From Microbacterium sp. YJN-G (GTDB taxonomy: Bacteria; Actinomycetota; Actinomycetes; Actinomycetales; Microbacteriaceae), in contig NZ_CP060402.1 in the NCBI RefSeq assembly GCF_015040615.1, positions 3,100,001 to 3,164,000 on the forward strand: a stretch of DNA of 64,000 nucleotides, written 5' to 3'. Positions within the stretch are counted from its first letter, which is position 1. Each line of letters opens with the position of its first letter. A model generated the notes under the pieces. It did not search any database and was not told the origin of the DNA. It was given only the letters and a program-made list of their open reading frames with translations. This document shows positions 8,452 through 19,427 of the stretch, in pieces. Made by a program: the position numbers and the translations under genes.

Positions 8452-9837
8452 TCAGGCTCCGCGCAGGCGCTCGGCGAGGTAGGTCTGCAGGCCGTCGATC
8501 GGGATGCGCTCCTGACCCATCGTGTCGCGGTCGCGTACGGTGACCGCGTTGTCGTCGAGGGAGTCGAAGTCGACGGTGACGCAGAACGGGGTGCCGACCT
8601 CGTCCTGGCGGCGGTAGCGGCGTCCGATGGCACCGGCGTCGTCGAAGTCGACGGTCCAGCTGCCGCGCAGCGTGTCGGCCACCTCGCGCGCCAGCGGCGA
8701 GAGGCGCTCGTTGCGCGACAGGGGCAGCACGGCGACCTTGACGGGAGCCAGGCGCGGGTCGAGCTTGAGCACCGTGCGGGTGTCGGTGCCGCCCTTGGCG
8801 TTGGGCACCTCTTCCTCCTCGTACGCGTCGACGAGGAAGGCCATCATCGAGCGTGTCAGACCGAAGGACGGCTCGATCACGTACGGGGTGTAGCGCTCAC
8901 CCGACGCCTGGTCGAAGTACGTCAGGCTCTGGCCCGACGCCTCGGTGTGGCTGGACAGGTCGAAGTCGGTGCGGTTGGCGACGCCCATGAGCTCGCCCCA
9001 CTCCTTGCCCGGGAAGCCGAAGCGGTACTCGAAGTCGATGGTGCCGGCGGAGTAGTGCGCACGCTCGTCCTCGGGAACGTCGAACTGGCGCATGTTCTCG
9101 GGGTCGATACCCAGGTCGACGAACCAATCCCAGCACGCCTGCACCCAGTGCTCGAACCACTCCTGCGCCTCGGCCGGCGGCACGAAGTACTCGATCTCCA
9201 TCTGCTCGAACTCGCGGGTGCGGAAGATGAAGTTTCCGGGGGTGATCTCGTTGCGGAATGCCTTGCCGACCTGGCCGATGCCGAACGGCGGCTTCTTGCG
9301 CGAGGCGGTGAGCACGTTCGCGAAGTTCACGAAGATGCCCTGCGCGGTCTCGGGGCGCATGTAGTGCAGACCAGACTCGTCATCCACGACGCCGAGGTAG
9401 GTCTTCACCAGGCCGGAGAACGACTTCGGCTCGGTCCACTTGCCGCGGGTGCCGCAGTCGGGGCAGACGATGTCGGCCATGCCGTTCTCGGGCTTGCGAC
9501 CCTTCTTCGCCTCGTACGCCTCGATGAGGTGGTCCTCGCGGTGACGCTTGTGGCACTGCAGGCACTCCACCAGCGGGTCGCTGAAGGTGGCGACGTGGCC
9601 GGATGCCTCCCAGACGCGCTTGGGCAGGATGATCGATGAGTCCAGGCCCACCATGTCGCCGCGACCGCGCACGAAGGTCTGCCACCACTGCCGCCGGATG
9701 TTCTCCTTCAGCTCGGTGCCGAGGGGGCCGTAGTCCCAGGCCGACCGGGAACCGCCGTAGATCTCACCCGCTTGGAAGACGAACCCGCGATGGCGGGCGA
9801 GGGCGATGACCTTGTCAAGACGGGACTGTTCGGCCAC
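8452..9837 (-). CDS. glyS: Glycine--tRNA ligase (single-chain, homodimeric type)
   Basis: A 461-residue class II aminoacyl-tRNA synthetase charging tRNA-Gly. The GTG at 9837 gives the expected N-terminus ([21 protein letters not shown]) and has GGAG six bases before it; an in-frame ATG at 9885 would add 16 residues. The catalytic core includes QAGEIYGG...WDYGPLG and [10 protein letters not shown] zinc-type insertion carries two CxxC pairs (Cys92/Cys95 and Cys125/Cys128). The C-terminal anticodon-binding domain begins around [12 protein letters not shown]. Length and domain order are normal for the archaeal/eukaryotic-type enzyme used by actinobacteria. Confidence 0.97.
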   Translation of the reverse strand: MAEQSRLDKVIALARHRGFVFQAGEIYGGSRSAWDYGPLGTELKENIRRQWWQTFVRGRGDMVGLDSSIILPKRVWEASGHVATFSDPLVECLQCHKRHREDHLIEAYEAKKGRKPENGMADIVCPDCGTRGKWTEPKSFSGLVKTYLGVVDDESGLHYMRPETAQGIFVNFANVLTASRKKPPFGIGQVGKAFRNEITPGNFIFRTREFEQMEIEYFVPPAEAQEWFEHWVQACWDWFVDLGIDPENMRQFDVPEDERAHYSAGTIDFEYRFGFPGKEWGELMGVANRTDFDLSSHTEASGQSLTYFDQASGERYTPYVIEPSFGLTRSMMAFLVDAYEEEEVPNAKGGTDTRTVLKLDPRLAPVKVAVLPLSRNERLSPLAREVADTLRGSWTVDFDDAGAIGRRYRRQDEVGTPFCVTVDFDSLDDNAVTVRDRDTMGQERIPIDGLQTYLAERLRGA

Positions 9838-9973
9838 GGTGGCTCCAATGGTCGGATGCGGGAGAACGCCCGTGATCACGGGCATCCCAATCCTATCGCC
9901 GACCCTGCCCGCGCAATCCGTCGCTCACGCCCGCAACGGGGCGGTGAGACCTACTCGCAGGACAGCCGGTGAC

Positions 9974-10669
9974 TCACTCGCAGAACAGGTAGCCGCGGCC
10001 GGTCTCGAAGCCGGCGACGCGCAGACCGCGGCCGAGCAGCTGCTCGATCTCGCCGCGCAGGCGCAGTCGCCACTCGTGCGCAGCATCCGGGTCGGTGACC
10101 CGCATGGCCTCGATGTCGTGCGGGATCTCGAGGGTCGCGACCACCGCATCGGATGCCGGGGGCTTGGCGATGTCGGCGAGCGTCCACTGCACGTCGAAAC
10201 GGTCGCTCTCATCACCCGCGTCGCCGCCGCCGAAGATGCCGTACTGGTTCACGACGTATCCGGTCACGCGCGCGCCGAGCACGGTGAGGAAGAAGTGCGC
10301 GTTGCGGGCGACCAGCGGGTCGAAGGTCCACGTGATGTGCCCGACCTCGCGGGAGAACGCCCACTGCCGCTGGTGCTCCTTGAGCTCGCGCCCCCAGCCG
10401 CGGCCGCGGTACTCGGGGATCAGCGCGGTGATGTGCGAGTGCATGGTGCGCCTGCCGGGTGCGCCGAAGAACGCCACCGAAGCCCCGACCATGCGCTCGT
10501 CGCCGTCGTCCCCGTCGAACAGGCCGACGACGTAGTTGCCCGACTGCTGCAGCGCGCGCAGCGTGCCCGCGTCGATCACGCGTTCGGGGCCGCGGATCGA
10601 ATCCAGCAGGCCCTGCGCGTCGATGATGAGTTCCACGGTGTCGAGATCACGGATGGTTCGCACAATCAC
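9974..10669 (-). CDS. GNAT-like acyltransferase family protein
   Basis: A 231-residue protein. The GTG at 10669 is preceded by GAGGGG; longer in-frame starts lie in arginine-rich, probably untranslated sequence. The segment SHITALIPEYRGRGWGRELKEHQRQWA contains the acetyl-CoA-binding signature of the GNAT fold (R-G-R-G-x-G-R). The following ITWTFDPLVARNAHFFLTVLGARVTGYVVNQYG is typical of the COG3375-type group of predicted acetyltransferases. The substrate is unknown. Confidence 0.85.
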   Translation of the reverse strand: MIVRTIRDLDTVELIIDAQGLLDSIRGPERVIDAGTLRALQQSGNYVVGLFDGDDGDERMVGASVAFFGAPGRRTMHSHITALIPEYRGRGWGRELKEHQRQWAFSREVGHITWTFDPLVARNAHFFLTVLGARVTGYVVNQYGIFGGGDAGDESDRFDVQWTLADIAKPPASDAVVATLEIPHDIEAMRVTDPDAAHEWRLRLRGEIEQLLGRGLRVAGFETGRGYLFCE

Positions 10670-10732
10670 AGTCTGCCCCTCGCGGCCCGAGGAACGAAAC
10701 GCGAAGGGCTCCCGGCATCCTCGACGCCTGGA

Positions 10733-10738
10733 TACGAT
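10733..10738 (+). promoter_or_regulatory. -10 box (TACGAT) of a probable leaderless gene
   Basis: TACGAT ends 7 nt before the ATG at 10746, which has no ribosome site, so transcription probably starts at the start codon. Confidence 0.45.
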
Positions 10739-10745
10739 GTGACCG

Positions 10746-11135
10746 ATGAGCGGCATCCTGCGCGTCGACGGCCTGACGTTCGACAAGACGATCGCCCTGT
10801 ACCGCGGGGATGGCAGCGGTGCGGCGCTCGTGAGCGCATCCGGCCCGTTCCCCGCGTTCGCGCGGGTCGACGTACCCGGCGCGGGTATCCCGTCCGGCTA
10901 CCTGCACCTCGAGGTGCACAGCAGCGACATCGTCGTGTACGCCATCGACGGGTCCGCGGATGCCGTGCTGCGGAAGCAGCCGTATGTGGATGACCGCTTC
11001 AGATCCGTCGGGTCGTATCTGGACGCCCCCGATCTCGACACCGCGCTCGAAGAAGATGCACGCCTCGCGGCGAAGAGCCGGGCACCGGTCCGGCAGGGAG
11101 AACGGATGCCGCCGGCGGCGGTGCGGCGCCGATAG
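10746..11135 (+). CDS. Hypothetical protein, 129 residues
   Basis: The coding frame has the strong third-position GC of real genes in this window. The product begins MSGILRVDGLTFDKTIALYRGDGSG and contains two short beta-rich segments (FARVDVPGAGIPSGYLHLEV and SDIVVYAIDGS) and a charged, arginine-rich tail. No membrane segment, signal or known motif is visible. It is divergent from the GNAT gene (76 bp apart) and only 9 bp upstream of the MFS exporter, so the two may be co-transcribed, although each has its own TA-N3-T box before its start. Confidence 0.65.
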   Translation: MSGILRVDGLTFDKTIALYRGDGSGAALVSASGPFPAFARVDVPGAGIPSGYLHLEVHSSDIVVYAIDGSADAVLRKQPYVDDRFRSVGSYLDAPDLDTALEEDARLAAKSRAPVRQGERMPPAAVRRR

Positions 11136-11138
11136 CCT
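11133..11138 (+). promoter_or_regulatory. -10 box (TAGCCT) of a probable leaderless gene
   Basis: TAGCCT ends 6 nt before the ATG of the MFS gene at 11145. It overlaps the end of the preceding gene. Confidence 0.4.
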
Positions 11139-11144
11139 GGGCGG

Positions 11145-12584
11145 ATGGGCGGGCGAGACGACAGGGCGAGACGGCGGCTCTCTCGCACCACCCCGCCGGG
11201 CGCCATCGTCGCCGCACTCGCGTACGTCGGCCTGTGCTCGGCGTTCATGTTCACGCTGGTCGTGCCGCTGCAGGCGGAGCTGCCCGTGCTGCTCGACGCC
11301 ACCCGCGAGGACACCTCATGGGTGGTCACCATCACCTTGCTGGTGGCGGCGATCGCGACCCCGATCTCGGGCCGGCTCGGCGACATGTACGGCAAGCGCC
11401 GCGTGGTCGTCGCTCTGCTGGCACTGCTCGTGATCGGTTCGGTGATCGCGGCGCTGTCGCCCTCGATCGCCGGCGTCATCATCGGTCGTGCCCTGCAGGG
11501 TGCGACGACGGGCGTGGTGCCGCTGGGCATCGCGATCCTGCGCGACGTGCTGGCACCGGCGCGGCTCGGCACGGCCGTCGCGCTCATCAGCGCGACGATG
11601 GGTGTCGGCGGCGCCGTCGGGATGCCGGTCGCAGCGCTCGTCGCCGAGTACGCCGACTGGCACTCGCTGTTCTGGCTCTCTGCCGGCCTCGGCGTGATCG
11701 GCGTGGCCGTCGTGCTGCTGATCGTGCCCGACGACGTGCTGCGCTCGCCCGGTCGCCTGGATGTCATCGGAGCCCTCGGCCTCGCGGTCGGACTCACCGG
11801 TCTGCTGTTGTACGTCTCGCGCGGGGCGGAATGGGGCTGGGCTGCCCCGGTCTCACTGGCGTGCGTGATCGGCGGCATCCTGGTGCTGCTGCTGTGGGGC
11901 TGGTACCAGCTGAGGGCCACGAACCCGCTGCTCGACCTGCGGGTCGCCGCCCGCCCCGCGGTGCTGTTCACGAACATCGCCGCGATCGGCATGGGGTTCG
12001 CGCTGTTCTCCTCGAACGTGACCTTCCCCCAGCTGCTCGAGCTTCCGGTCGAGACCGGATCGGGGCTGGGCCTGGACATGTTCTCGGCCGCTCTGGTCGT
12101 GGCGACCTCGGGCGTGATGATGATGGTGATCTCACCGCTTTCGGGCTGGCTGGAGCGCGTCGTGGGCGCACGCCTGCTCTTCACGGTGGGCACCGCGGCG
12201 ATCGTGCTGGCGTACGTGTTCGTGCTGCTGTGGTCCACCGAGGTGTGGCATCTGCTGGTCTGCAACATCCTGATCGGCATCGGCATCGGGTTCACCTTCG
12301 CGGCGATGCCGATGATCATCATGCGCTCGGTGCCGGCCGACGAGACCGGTGCGTCGAACGGCCTCAACGCACTGTTCCGCTCGGTGGGCACCTCGGCCGC
12401 ATCGGCGGTCATGGGCGGCGTCCTCGCGGCGATGAGCATCCAGGTCGACGGGCGCGCCATCCCGACGCGTGAGGCGTTCGAGGTGTGCTTCTGGCTGGCG
12501 ATCGTCGCGGGGGTGATCGGCTTCGTGTTGACGCTGCTCATCCCGAAGCGGCCGATCGAGCAGCATCCCGCGCTGCCGGGCTGA
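11145..12584 (+). CDS. MFS transporter, DHA2-type drug:proton antiporter
   Basis: A 479-residue integral membrane protein with about 14 hydrophobic segments, the topology of the EmrB/QacA (DHA2) family. Motif A appears after the second helix (GRLGDMYGKRR), and a motif C-like stretch (GVGGAVGMPVAALVAEYADWHSLFWL) lies in helix 5. Such proteins export hydrophobic or cationic toxins using the proton gradient. No adjacent TetR or MarR regulator is visible, and the substrate cannot be predicted. The start codon has a leaderless-type -10 box 6 nt upstream and no Shine-Dalgarno site. Confidence 0.92.
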   Translation: MGGRDDRARRRLSRTTPPGAIVAALAYVGLCSAFMFTLVVPLQAELPVLLDATREDTSWVVTITLLVAAIATPISGRLGDMYGKRRVVVALLALLVIGSVIAALSPSIAGVIIGRALQGATTGVVPLGIAILRDVLAPARLGTAVALISATMGVGGAVGMPVAALVAEYADWHSLFWLSAGLGVIGVAVVLLIVPDDVLRSPGRLDVIGALGLAVGLTGLLLYVSRGAEWGWAAPVSLACVIGGILVLLLWGWYQLRATNPLLDLRVAARPAVLFTNIAAIGMGFALFSSNVTFPQLLELPVETGSGLGLDMFSAALVVATSGVMMMVISPLSGWLERVVGARLLFTVGTAAIVLAYVFVLLWSTEVWHLLVCNILIGIGIGFTFAAMPMIIMRSVPADETGASNGLNALFRSVGTSAASAVMGGVLAAMSIQVDGRAIPTREAFEVCFWLAIVAGVIGFVLTLLIPKRPIEQHPALPG

Positions 12585-12627
12585 CTCACTTCTGAACGAG
12601 CAGACACTGCTCCCGCGACGCGGCCGG

Positions 12628-12699
12628 GCACACCGGGCGCACCGGGCGCACCGGCCACACCAGGCACACGGCGCACACGGCGCACACGGGGCACACCGG
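12628..12699. repeat. Eight tandem 9-bp units (GCACACCGG-like)
   Basis: Eight imperfect 9-bp units (variants of GCACACCGG and GCGCACACG) fill the space between the MFS stop and the end of the convergent beta-lactamase-like gene. Read on the minus strand in another frame, they would encode a Cys-Pro-Val/Cys-Ala-Val tail just beyond the stop codon. No gene is supported here. Confidence 0.7.
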
Positions 12700-12707
12700 A
12701 ACAGGCG

Positions 12708-13658
12708 TCAGTGCGTGTACTCCATGAGGTCCGTCCCGAGTACACGGAACGCGTCGTGCGCGCGCAGCCGGTGGCTGATCGACAGGTCGTCGAAGCAGAC
12801 CGTCAATGCGTAGGCGACACCGGCCCTGGGGCCTGCGAGCACGCCGGCCTCGGCGCGCACGCCGCGGTCGCGACCGGTCTTGTTGATGAAGAGCAGGCCG
12901 TGCGCGTCGTGCTCGTGCGCGAACGGGTCCAAGCCGGTCGCCGAGGCGACCAGGCTCAGGTCGTGGTTCAGGCTCAGCCACTCCGACACCTGGGCGCTCA
13001 CGCCCGCGTCGACGACGGTCGAGTTCACCAGTCCCGCGAACAGTCGCGCGAACTCGCGGGTCGTGCCGACGGCCACGTGCGGGGCGTCGTCGGGGCCGCG
13101 CTTGTCGCGGAAGTGATCGAGCACCGCGCTGCGCGGCATCCCGAGGCTGACCATCCTCGTGCGCACCTGCTCGTGCCCGACCGCGTCGAGGAGGGCGTTG
13201 GCCGCGTTCGGATCGCCCGCCGCGGCGGCGAGCACCGCGAGGTCGATCATCGGCAGCGCGGGCGCACGCAGGTTGCGCCACAGGCCCGATCCGGCGACGA
13301 TGTCGTCGGTCGACCGGTCGATGATCCGCAGCGGGTCGAGGGTGCCGGCCTCCATCGCGGCGGCCGTCTCGACGAGCACCGGCACGAAGCCCAGCCCCGC
13401 GATCGGCAGCGGCACGTGGTCGTCGCCCTCGAGCACAGTGCGCCCGGTGTCGAGGTCGGAGACGTGCACCGACACCTGCGCCCCGGCTTCTGCGAGCTCC
13501 TGCAGCGCCCGCATCGTCGGGCTGAACGAGCGGCGGCCGACGGCCGCGCGGCGCGGGGTGCGTCGGCTGCCGCGCTGGGATCGGCGCATCGCTGTGGCGA
13601 CCCCCTCGACGGGCGCGCCGTCGGAGGGGTCGGGGACCGGAGCGGAGTGCGAGCTCAC
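12708..13658 (-). CDS. Class A beta-lactamase-fold protein lacking catalytic residues
   Basis: A 316-residue protein starting at GTG 13658 (AGGA 8 bp upstream). No signal peptide is seen; the first 45 residues are polar and arginine-rich. The rest follows the class A serine beta-lactamase / penicillin-recognising fold: VSVHVSDLDTGRTVLEGDDHVPLPIA..., then DLAVLAAAAGDPNAANALLDAVG, then FINKTGRDRGVRAEAGVL. The SxxK motif is replaced by G88-L-G-F91, SDN reads G148-D-P, and no omega-loop Glu is evident; only KTG (260-262) is intact. It is therefore inferred to be a non-hydrolytic relative, perhaps a binding or regulatory protein, in the cytoplasm unless exported by an unrecognised route. Confidence 0.8.
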   Translation of the reverse strand: MSSHSAPVPDPSDGAPVEGVATAMRRSQRGSRRTPRRAAVGRRSFSPTMRALQELAEAGAQVSVHVSDLDTGRTVLEGDDHVPLPIAGLGFVPVLVETAAAMEAGTLDPLRIIDRSTDDIVAGSGLWRNLRAPALPMIDLAVLAAAAGDPNAANALLDAVGHEQVRTRMVSLGMPRSAVLDHFRDKRGPDDAPHVAVGTTREFARLFAGLVNSTVVDAGVSAQVSEWLSLNHDLSLVASATGLDPFAHEHDAHGLLFINKTGRDRGVRAEAGVLAGPRAGVAYALTVCFDDLSISHRLRAHDAFRVLGTDLMEYTH

Positions 13659-13745
13659 GCGTGATTCCTCACAGTGATGGAAGATGAGGCGGTCTCCGGA
13701 TGCGCACGCGGGGGCCCGCGCATACCGACCGTCTCGGCTATGGTA

Positions 13746-13777
13746 GCCCCGCCCACCCGGTCACGGACAGGCGGGGC
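13746..13777 (-). terminator. Hairpin downstream of the M13 peptidase gene
   Basis: GCCCCGCC (13746-13753) pairs perfectly with GGCGGGGC (13770-13777) across a 16-base loop, just beyond the M13 stop codon on the minus strand. It is a likely transcription terminator. Confidence 0.5.
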
Positions 13778-13786
13778 CCGAAGCGC

Positions 13787-15751
13787 TCACCAGATCGTGA
13801 CGCGCTGCTCCTCGGGAAGGTGCAGGGCATCGCCCTCGGTCACGTCGAACGCCTCGTAGAAGGCGTCGATGTTGCTCAGGATCTGGTTGCAGCGGAACTC
13901 GTTCGGCGAGTGCGGGTCGATCGTCAGCAGACGGATCGTCTCGGCCTCGCGGCTCTTCTGCTGCCAGACCTGCGCCCAGCTCAGCAGCAGACGCTGCACC
14001 CCCGTGTAACCGTCGATGATGGGCGCCTCGGCGCCGTCAAGCGACAGCTCGTACGCCTTCAGCGCGATACCCAGGCCACCCAGGTCGCCGATGTTCTCGC
14101 CGATCGTGAGGGCGCCGTTGACGTGGTGCTCGTCGGGGAGACCGACCGGCACCAGGGCGTCGTACTGCGCGATGAGCGCCTTGGTGCGCTCCTCGAACGC
14201 CGCGCGATCCTCGTCGGTCCACCAGTCCTGCAGTCGTCCATCGCCGTCGTAGCGGCTGCCCTGGTCGTCGAAGCCGTGCCCGATCTCGTGGCCGATGACC
14301 GCGCCGATGCCGCCGTAGTTGGCGGCCGCGTCGCGCTCGGGGTCGAAGAAGGGATGCTGCAGGATGGCCGCCGGGAACACGATCTCGTTCATGAGCGGGT
14401 TGTAGTAGGCGTTCACCGTCTGCGGCGACATGAACCACTCGTCGCGGTCGATGGGCTTGCCGACCTTCGAGATCTGGCGGTCGTGCTCGAAGACGCTCGC
14501 GCGGCGCGCGTTGCCGATGAGGTCGGATGCCGAGATCTCGACGTCGTCGTAGTCGCGCCACTTCTCGGGGTGACCGATCTTGGGGCGGAAGGTGTCGAGC
14601 TTGTCGAGCGCCTTCCGGCGGGTCTCCGGACCCATCCACTCGAGCTTCTCGATGCTCTGCCGGTACGCCTCGATCAGGTTGCCGACCAGCTCGTCCATGG
14701 CGGCCTTCGCGGCCGGCGGGAAGTGCCGCTCGACGTAGATGCGGCCGACGGCATCGCCCAGCGACCCTTCGACGAGCGAGACGCCGCGCTTCCAGCGCTC
14801 GCGGATCGACGGGGTGCCGGTGAGCTCGGTGCCGTAGAACGAGAAGTTCTCGTCGATGAGGTCGTCGGTGAGGTAGGCGGCCAGGCCGTGCACGACCTTG
14901 GCGCGCAGCCAGGCCTTCCAGTCGTCGAGCCGTTCCGCCGTGAGCAGGGCGCCGAGTCCCTCGATGAAGCTGGGCTGGTAGACGACGACCTCGTCGAAGG
15001 CCATCGCGTTCGCCGCGGCCACGGCATCCCGCCACGGGCCGAGATCCACGCCGGCGAGCTGCTGGAACTCGGCCCAGGTCTTCAGGTTGTAGGTCTTCAC
15101 CGCGTCGCGCGAGGCGACGTTGTCCCAGTGGTGCGCGGCGATCTCGTGCTCGAGCGCGAAGGCGCGGTCGGCGGTGCCCGCGGCATCCGCCACCCCGGCG
15201 AGGCCGAGCAGCCGTTCGAGGTGCGCGCGGTACGCGGCGCGGGTCTCGGCGAAGCTCTCGAGGCGGTAGTAGCTCTCGTCGGGCAGCGATAGCCCTGCCT
15301 GCACGGCGAAGGGCACGTAGCGCTCGGGGTTGCCCGGGTCGGGCTCGACGTACACGCCGATGAGCGCGGCGACGCCCTCGCGGTCGAAGGCGCCGACGGT
15401 GGAGAGGAACGACGGGATGCCGTCGATCGCATCGACCCGCGCGAGCTGCTCCTTCAGCGGGGCGACGTCGAGCGCGGCGATGCGCTCGGTGTCCATGAAG
15501 CTCGTGAACAGGTCGCCGACCTTGCGGGCGAGGGTGTTCTCGTCGGCATCCTGCGACTCCTCGATGATCGCGCGGACGTCCTTCTCGGCCTGCTCGGCCA
15601 GAAGGTGGAACGAGCCCCAGCGCGCCTTGTCGGCGGGGATCTCGGCGGCCTCGAGCCACGTGCCGTTCACGTGGCGGTAGAGGTCGTCCTGCGGACGGAA
15701 GTCGGAACTGAAATCGGAGACGGCGAGGCCGGAGGGCAGAACGTCTGTCAT
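13787..15751 (-). CDS. M13 family metallopeptidase (neprilysin-like)
   Basis: A 654-residue zinc endopeptidase. The ATG at 15751 has TAGGCT 7 nt upstream, a leaderless arrangement. The N-terminal M13 domain starts SDFRPQDDLYRHVNGTWLE. The catalytic domain has the zinc motif HEIGH (His488-His492), the third ligand in ENIGDLGG (Glu552; the family usually has ENIADLGG), NAYYNP upstream and a C-terminal region ending HLPEEQRVTIW, where the family commonly ends in ...RCRVW. No signal peptide is present, as in many actinobacterial PepO-like enzymes, so it is probably cytoplasmic and degrades small peptides. Confidence 0.95.
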   Translation of the reverse strand: MTDVLPSGLAVSDFSSDFRPQDDLYRHVNGTWLEAAEIPADKARWGSFHLLAEQAEKDVRAIIEESQDADENTLARKVGDLFTSFMDTERIAALDVAPLKEQLARVDAIDGIPSFLSTVGAFDREGVAALIGVYVEPDPGNPERYVPFAVQAGLSLPDESYYRLESFAETRAAYRAHLERLLGLAGVADAAGTADRAFALEHEIAAHHWDNVASRDAVKTYNLKTWAEFQQLAGVDLGPWRDAVAAANAMAFDEVVVYQPSFIEGLGALLTAERLDDWKAWLRAKVVHGLAAYLTDDLIDENFSFYGTELTGTPSIRERWKRGVSLVEGSLGDAVGRIYVERHFPPAAKAAMDELVGNLIEAYRQSIEKLEWMGPETRRKALDKLDTFRPKIGHPEKWRDYDDVEISASDLIGNARRASVFEHDRQISKVGKPIDRDEWFMSPQTVNAYYNPLMNEIVFPAAILQHPFFDPERDAAANYGGIGAVIGHEIGHGFDDQGSRYDGDGRLQDWWTDEDRAAFEERTKALIAQYDALVPVGLPDEHHVNGALTIGENIGDLGGLGIALKAYELSLDGAEAPIIDGYTGVQRLLLSWAQVWQQKSREAETIRLLTIDPHSPNEFRCNQILSNIDAFYEAFDVTEGDALHLPEEQRVTIW

Positions 15752-15758
15752 GCGCTCC

Positions 15759-15764
15759 AGCCTA
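15759..15764 (-). promoter_or_regulatory. -10 box (TAGGCT) of the M13 peptidase gene
   Basis: On the minus strand TAGGCT ends 7 nt before the ATG at 15751, with no Shine-Dalgarno site, consistent with a leaderless transcript. Confidence 0.5.
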
Positions 15765-15822
15765 TTCGGCACCGCCGACGGCGCGCCCGCCTGGCCTGGA
15801 TGCCGCCCGAACGCAAGCCCGC

Positions 15823-17604
15823 TCAGCAGGTGCCGTGCGCCTCGATCCCGGCGAACCGGTCCTTGGTCCACGCGATCGCCTCCGCCATTGCGGGCGAGCG
15901 GGGTTCGACCAGCGTGAGGTGCCCGAGTCCGCCGTAGGCGCGGTAGTCGACGCTCGCACCCGCCCGGCAGAGCTTCGCGACGTAGTCCGCCTGCATGCCG
16001 TGGCTGACGATGTCATCGGCACCGCCCTGCCCGATCAGCACCGGCACATCGGATGCCGCGGCGGGAACGTTCTGTGCCAGACGCGCGCCGAGCGGCCCGG
16101 TCGAGGGGTCGCTGCCGGTGATGTCGGGGTCGTCCTTCAGCGCCACCAGTGCGAGCACCGAGACGAGGGTGGCGGGCTCGGCCAGACACCGCTCGGCCAT
16201 CTCGCGCACGGTCACCTGCGCTCCCGGCCGCACGTACTCGCCGAACGACACTTCGGGGAACAGGGCGCTGTAGGCGCTGATCACGAAGGCCGCGAACACG
16301 CTGCCGCCGCGGGTCCTGTCGAGGTTCTCGACGAGCGCGGGCAGGTCACCGGCCGGGGCGAGGGCGACGGCGCCGTCCAGCGGCACGTCGGGCGCGTAGT
16401 CCGAGGCGATCGCGGCCGACCACAGGCTGGCCCCGCCGCCCTGGGAGTGCCCCCAGGCGACGGTCTGCCCTCCGAGGCGGGCTCCGTCGAGCTGACGCGC
16501 CGCGCGCACGGCATCCAGCTCGGCGCGGCCGCTGACCTCTCCCACCATGTACGGGTGCGGCCCCTCGGTGCCCAGGCCCACGTAGTCGGTGGCCACCAGC
16601 GCCCAGCCGTTCGCGATGATCTGGTCGAGCACGAACAGCGCACCGGATTCGAACGGCTCGGACGCCAGCGACGGCGCGCAGGCGCGGTCGAAGCCGGTCG
16701 TGCCGTGATGCCAGGCGATGACCGGATGCTCCGCCCCGCTCACCGGGGCCACGACGATCCCGCTCGCCACTGCCGGGCTGTCGTCGCCGTGCGTGGTCGT
16801 GTAGAGGATGCGCCAGGCGATCGCTCCTCCCGGAACGGCGCGGGTGAACGGCTCGGCACGGATCAGCCGGCCGGGCTCGTCGGGCACGGTGCGCGGCGCG
16901 GCGTAGAAGTCGTCGACCACCGGGGTCCCCTCGCGCAGGGTGACGCTGACGACCACGGCGCCGCCGGCGAGGAGCACCGCGACGACGGCGCCGATGGTGC
17001 GGAACCAGCGGCGGGCGAGCGAGTCGGCCCGCGGCCGGGGCGGATGGCCCGCCCACAGCATCCGGAGCAGCGCCGCGGCACCGGCGATCGTGAGCGCCGC
17101 GCCGAACACGACGGCGACGACGAGCAGGGTGATGTCGGGCCAGACGATCGCGAGGATGCCGAACACGACGCCGGCGATTCCGGCGAGCGTCTCGGCGACG
17201 CGCCGGTCGAGCGGACGCTCGCGACCGAGCACCACGACGCTCACGCCGATCGCGCCGCGGACGATGAGGGTGACGCCCACGACGACGGCCAGCGCGCGGA
17301 CGGTCAGGCCCGGCAGCACCAGCACAGCGACGCCGGTCGCGGCGAGCGCCGCGGCCAGCAGCATCCGGATGCGATCGCCGCGGGTGACCGGGAAGAGCAG
17401 CTCGAGAAGCCCCGCGAGAACGAGTCCGGCGCCGATCAGCAGCGCCAGCACGTCGAGGGCGGTGGTGGGGCGGATGACGAGCAGGATGCCGATCACGACG
17501 GCCACGCCGGCGAGCGCGGCGACGATCGGCCGGGGCAGTCGCCGCGCGAACCGGATCACCGCCGGGGTCGCCGAATCGTCGGGTTCCGTGGACTCGGGTG
17601 TCAC
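15823..17604 (-). CDS. HdeD-like membrane domain fused to a secretory-lipase-type alpha/beta hydrolase
   Basis: A 593-residue protein. The GTG at 17604 is favoured because TAGGCT ends 7 nt upstream; an ATG at 17658 would add 18 residues. Residues about 25-190 form six membrane segments resembling HdeD/DUF308 acid-resistance proteins (for example VVIGILLVIRPTTALDVLALLIGAGLVLAGLLEL). A further membrane segment at about 210-235 precedes a hydrolase domain of the LIP / lipase-inactivating type. This has the nucleophile elbow GHSQG (Ser387), an acid candidate in GGADDIVSHG and a His candidate in GLGHLTLVEP. The hydrolase is probably held on the outer face of the membrane. The combination is unusual; substrate unknown, probably esters or lipids. 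Confidence 0.85.
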   Translation of the reverse strand: MTPESTEPDDSATPAVIRFARRLPRPIVAALAGVAVVIGILLVIRPTTALDVLALLIGAGLVLAGLLELLFPVTRGDRIRMLLAAALAATGVAVLVLPGLTVRALAVVVGVTLIVRGAIGVSVVVLGRERPLDRRVAETLAGIAGVVFGILAIVWPDITLLVVAVVFGAALTIAGAAALLRMLWAGHPPRPRADSLARRWFRTIGAVVAVLLAGGAVVVSVTLREGTPVVDDFYAAPRTVPDEPGRLIRAEPFTRAVPGGAIAWRILYTTTHGDDSPAVASGIVVAPVSGAEHPVIAWHHGTTGFDRACAPSLASEPFESGALFVLDQIIANGWALVATDYVGLGTEGPHPYMVGEVSGRAELDAVRAARQLDGARLGGQTVAWGHSQGGGASLWSAAIASDYAPDVPLDGAVALAPAGDLPALVENLDRTRGGSVFAAFVISAYSALFPEVSFGEYVRPGAQVTVREMAERCLAEPATLVSVLALVALKDDPDITGSDPSTGPLGARLAQNVPAAASDVPVLIGQGGADDIVSHGMQADYVAKLCRAGASVDYRAYGGLGHLTLVEPRSPAMAEAIAWTKDRFAGIEAHGTC

Positions 17605-17611
17605 GTTCGCC

Positions 17612-17617
17612 AGCCTA
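17612..17617 (-). promoter_or_regulatory. -10 box (TAGGCT) of the HdeD-lipase gene
   Basis: TAGGCT on the minus strand, 7 nt before the GTG at 17604. This supports the shorter start. Confidence 0.45.
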
Positions 17618-17759
17618 CCCAGCGGGTGCCGGTCGCCCCGTGCACGCCGGAGTGCCATGCACCCCTCGACGCGGGGCCGATTTGGTTCTACGATGTGCCC
17701 CAGACGCTTCTCGGATGGGGATCCGCGGGGGGATGGAAGCGCGAGGGGATGGGGTTGCT

Positions 17760-19427
<1,668 letters not shown>

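Noticed and set aside
12586..12708. Cys-Pro-Val/Cys-Ala-Val tail in another frame after the beta-lactamase-like gene
   Set aside because: It comes from the 9-bp tandem repeat and would need a frameshift; the in-frame stop at 12708 gives a complete domain.
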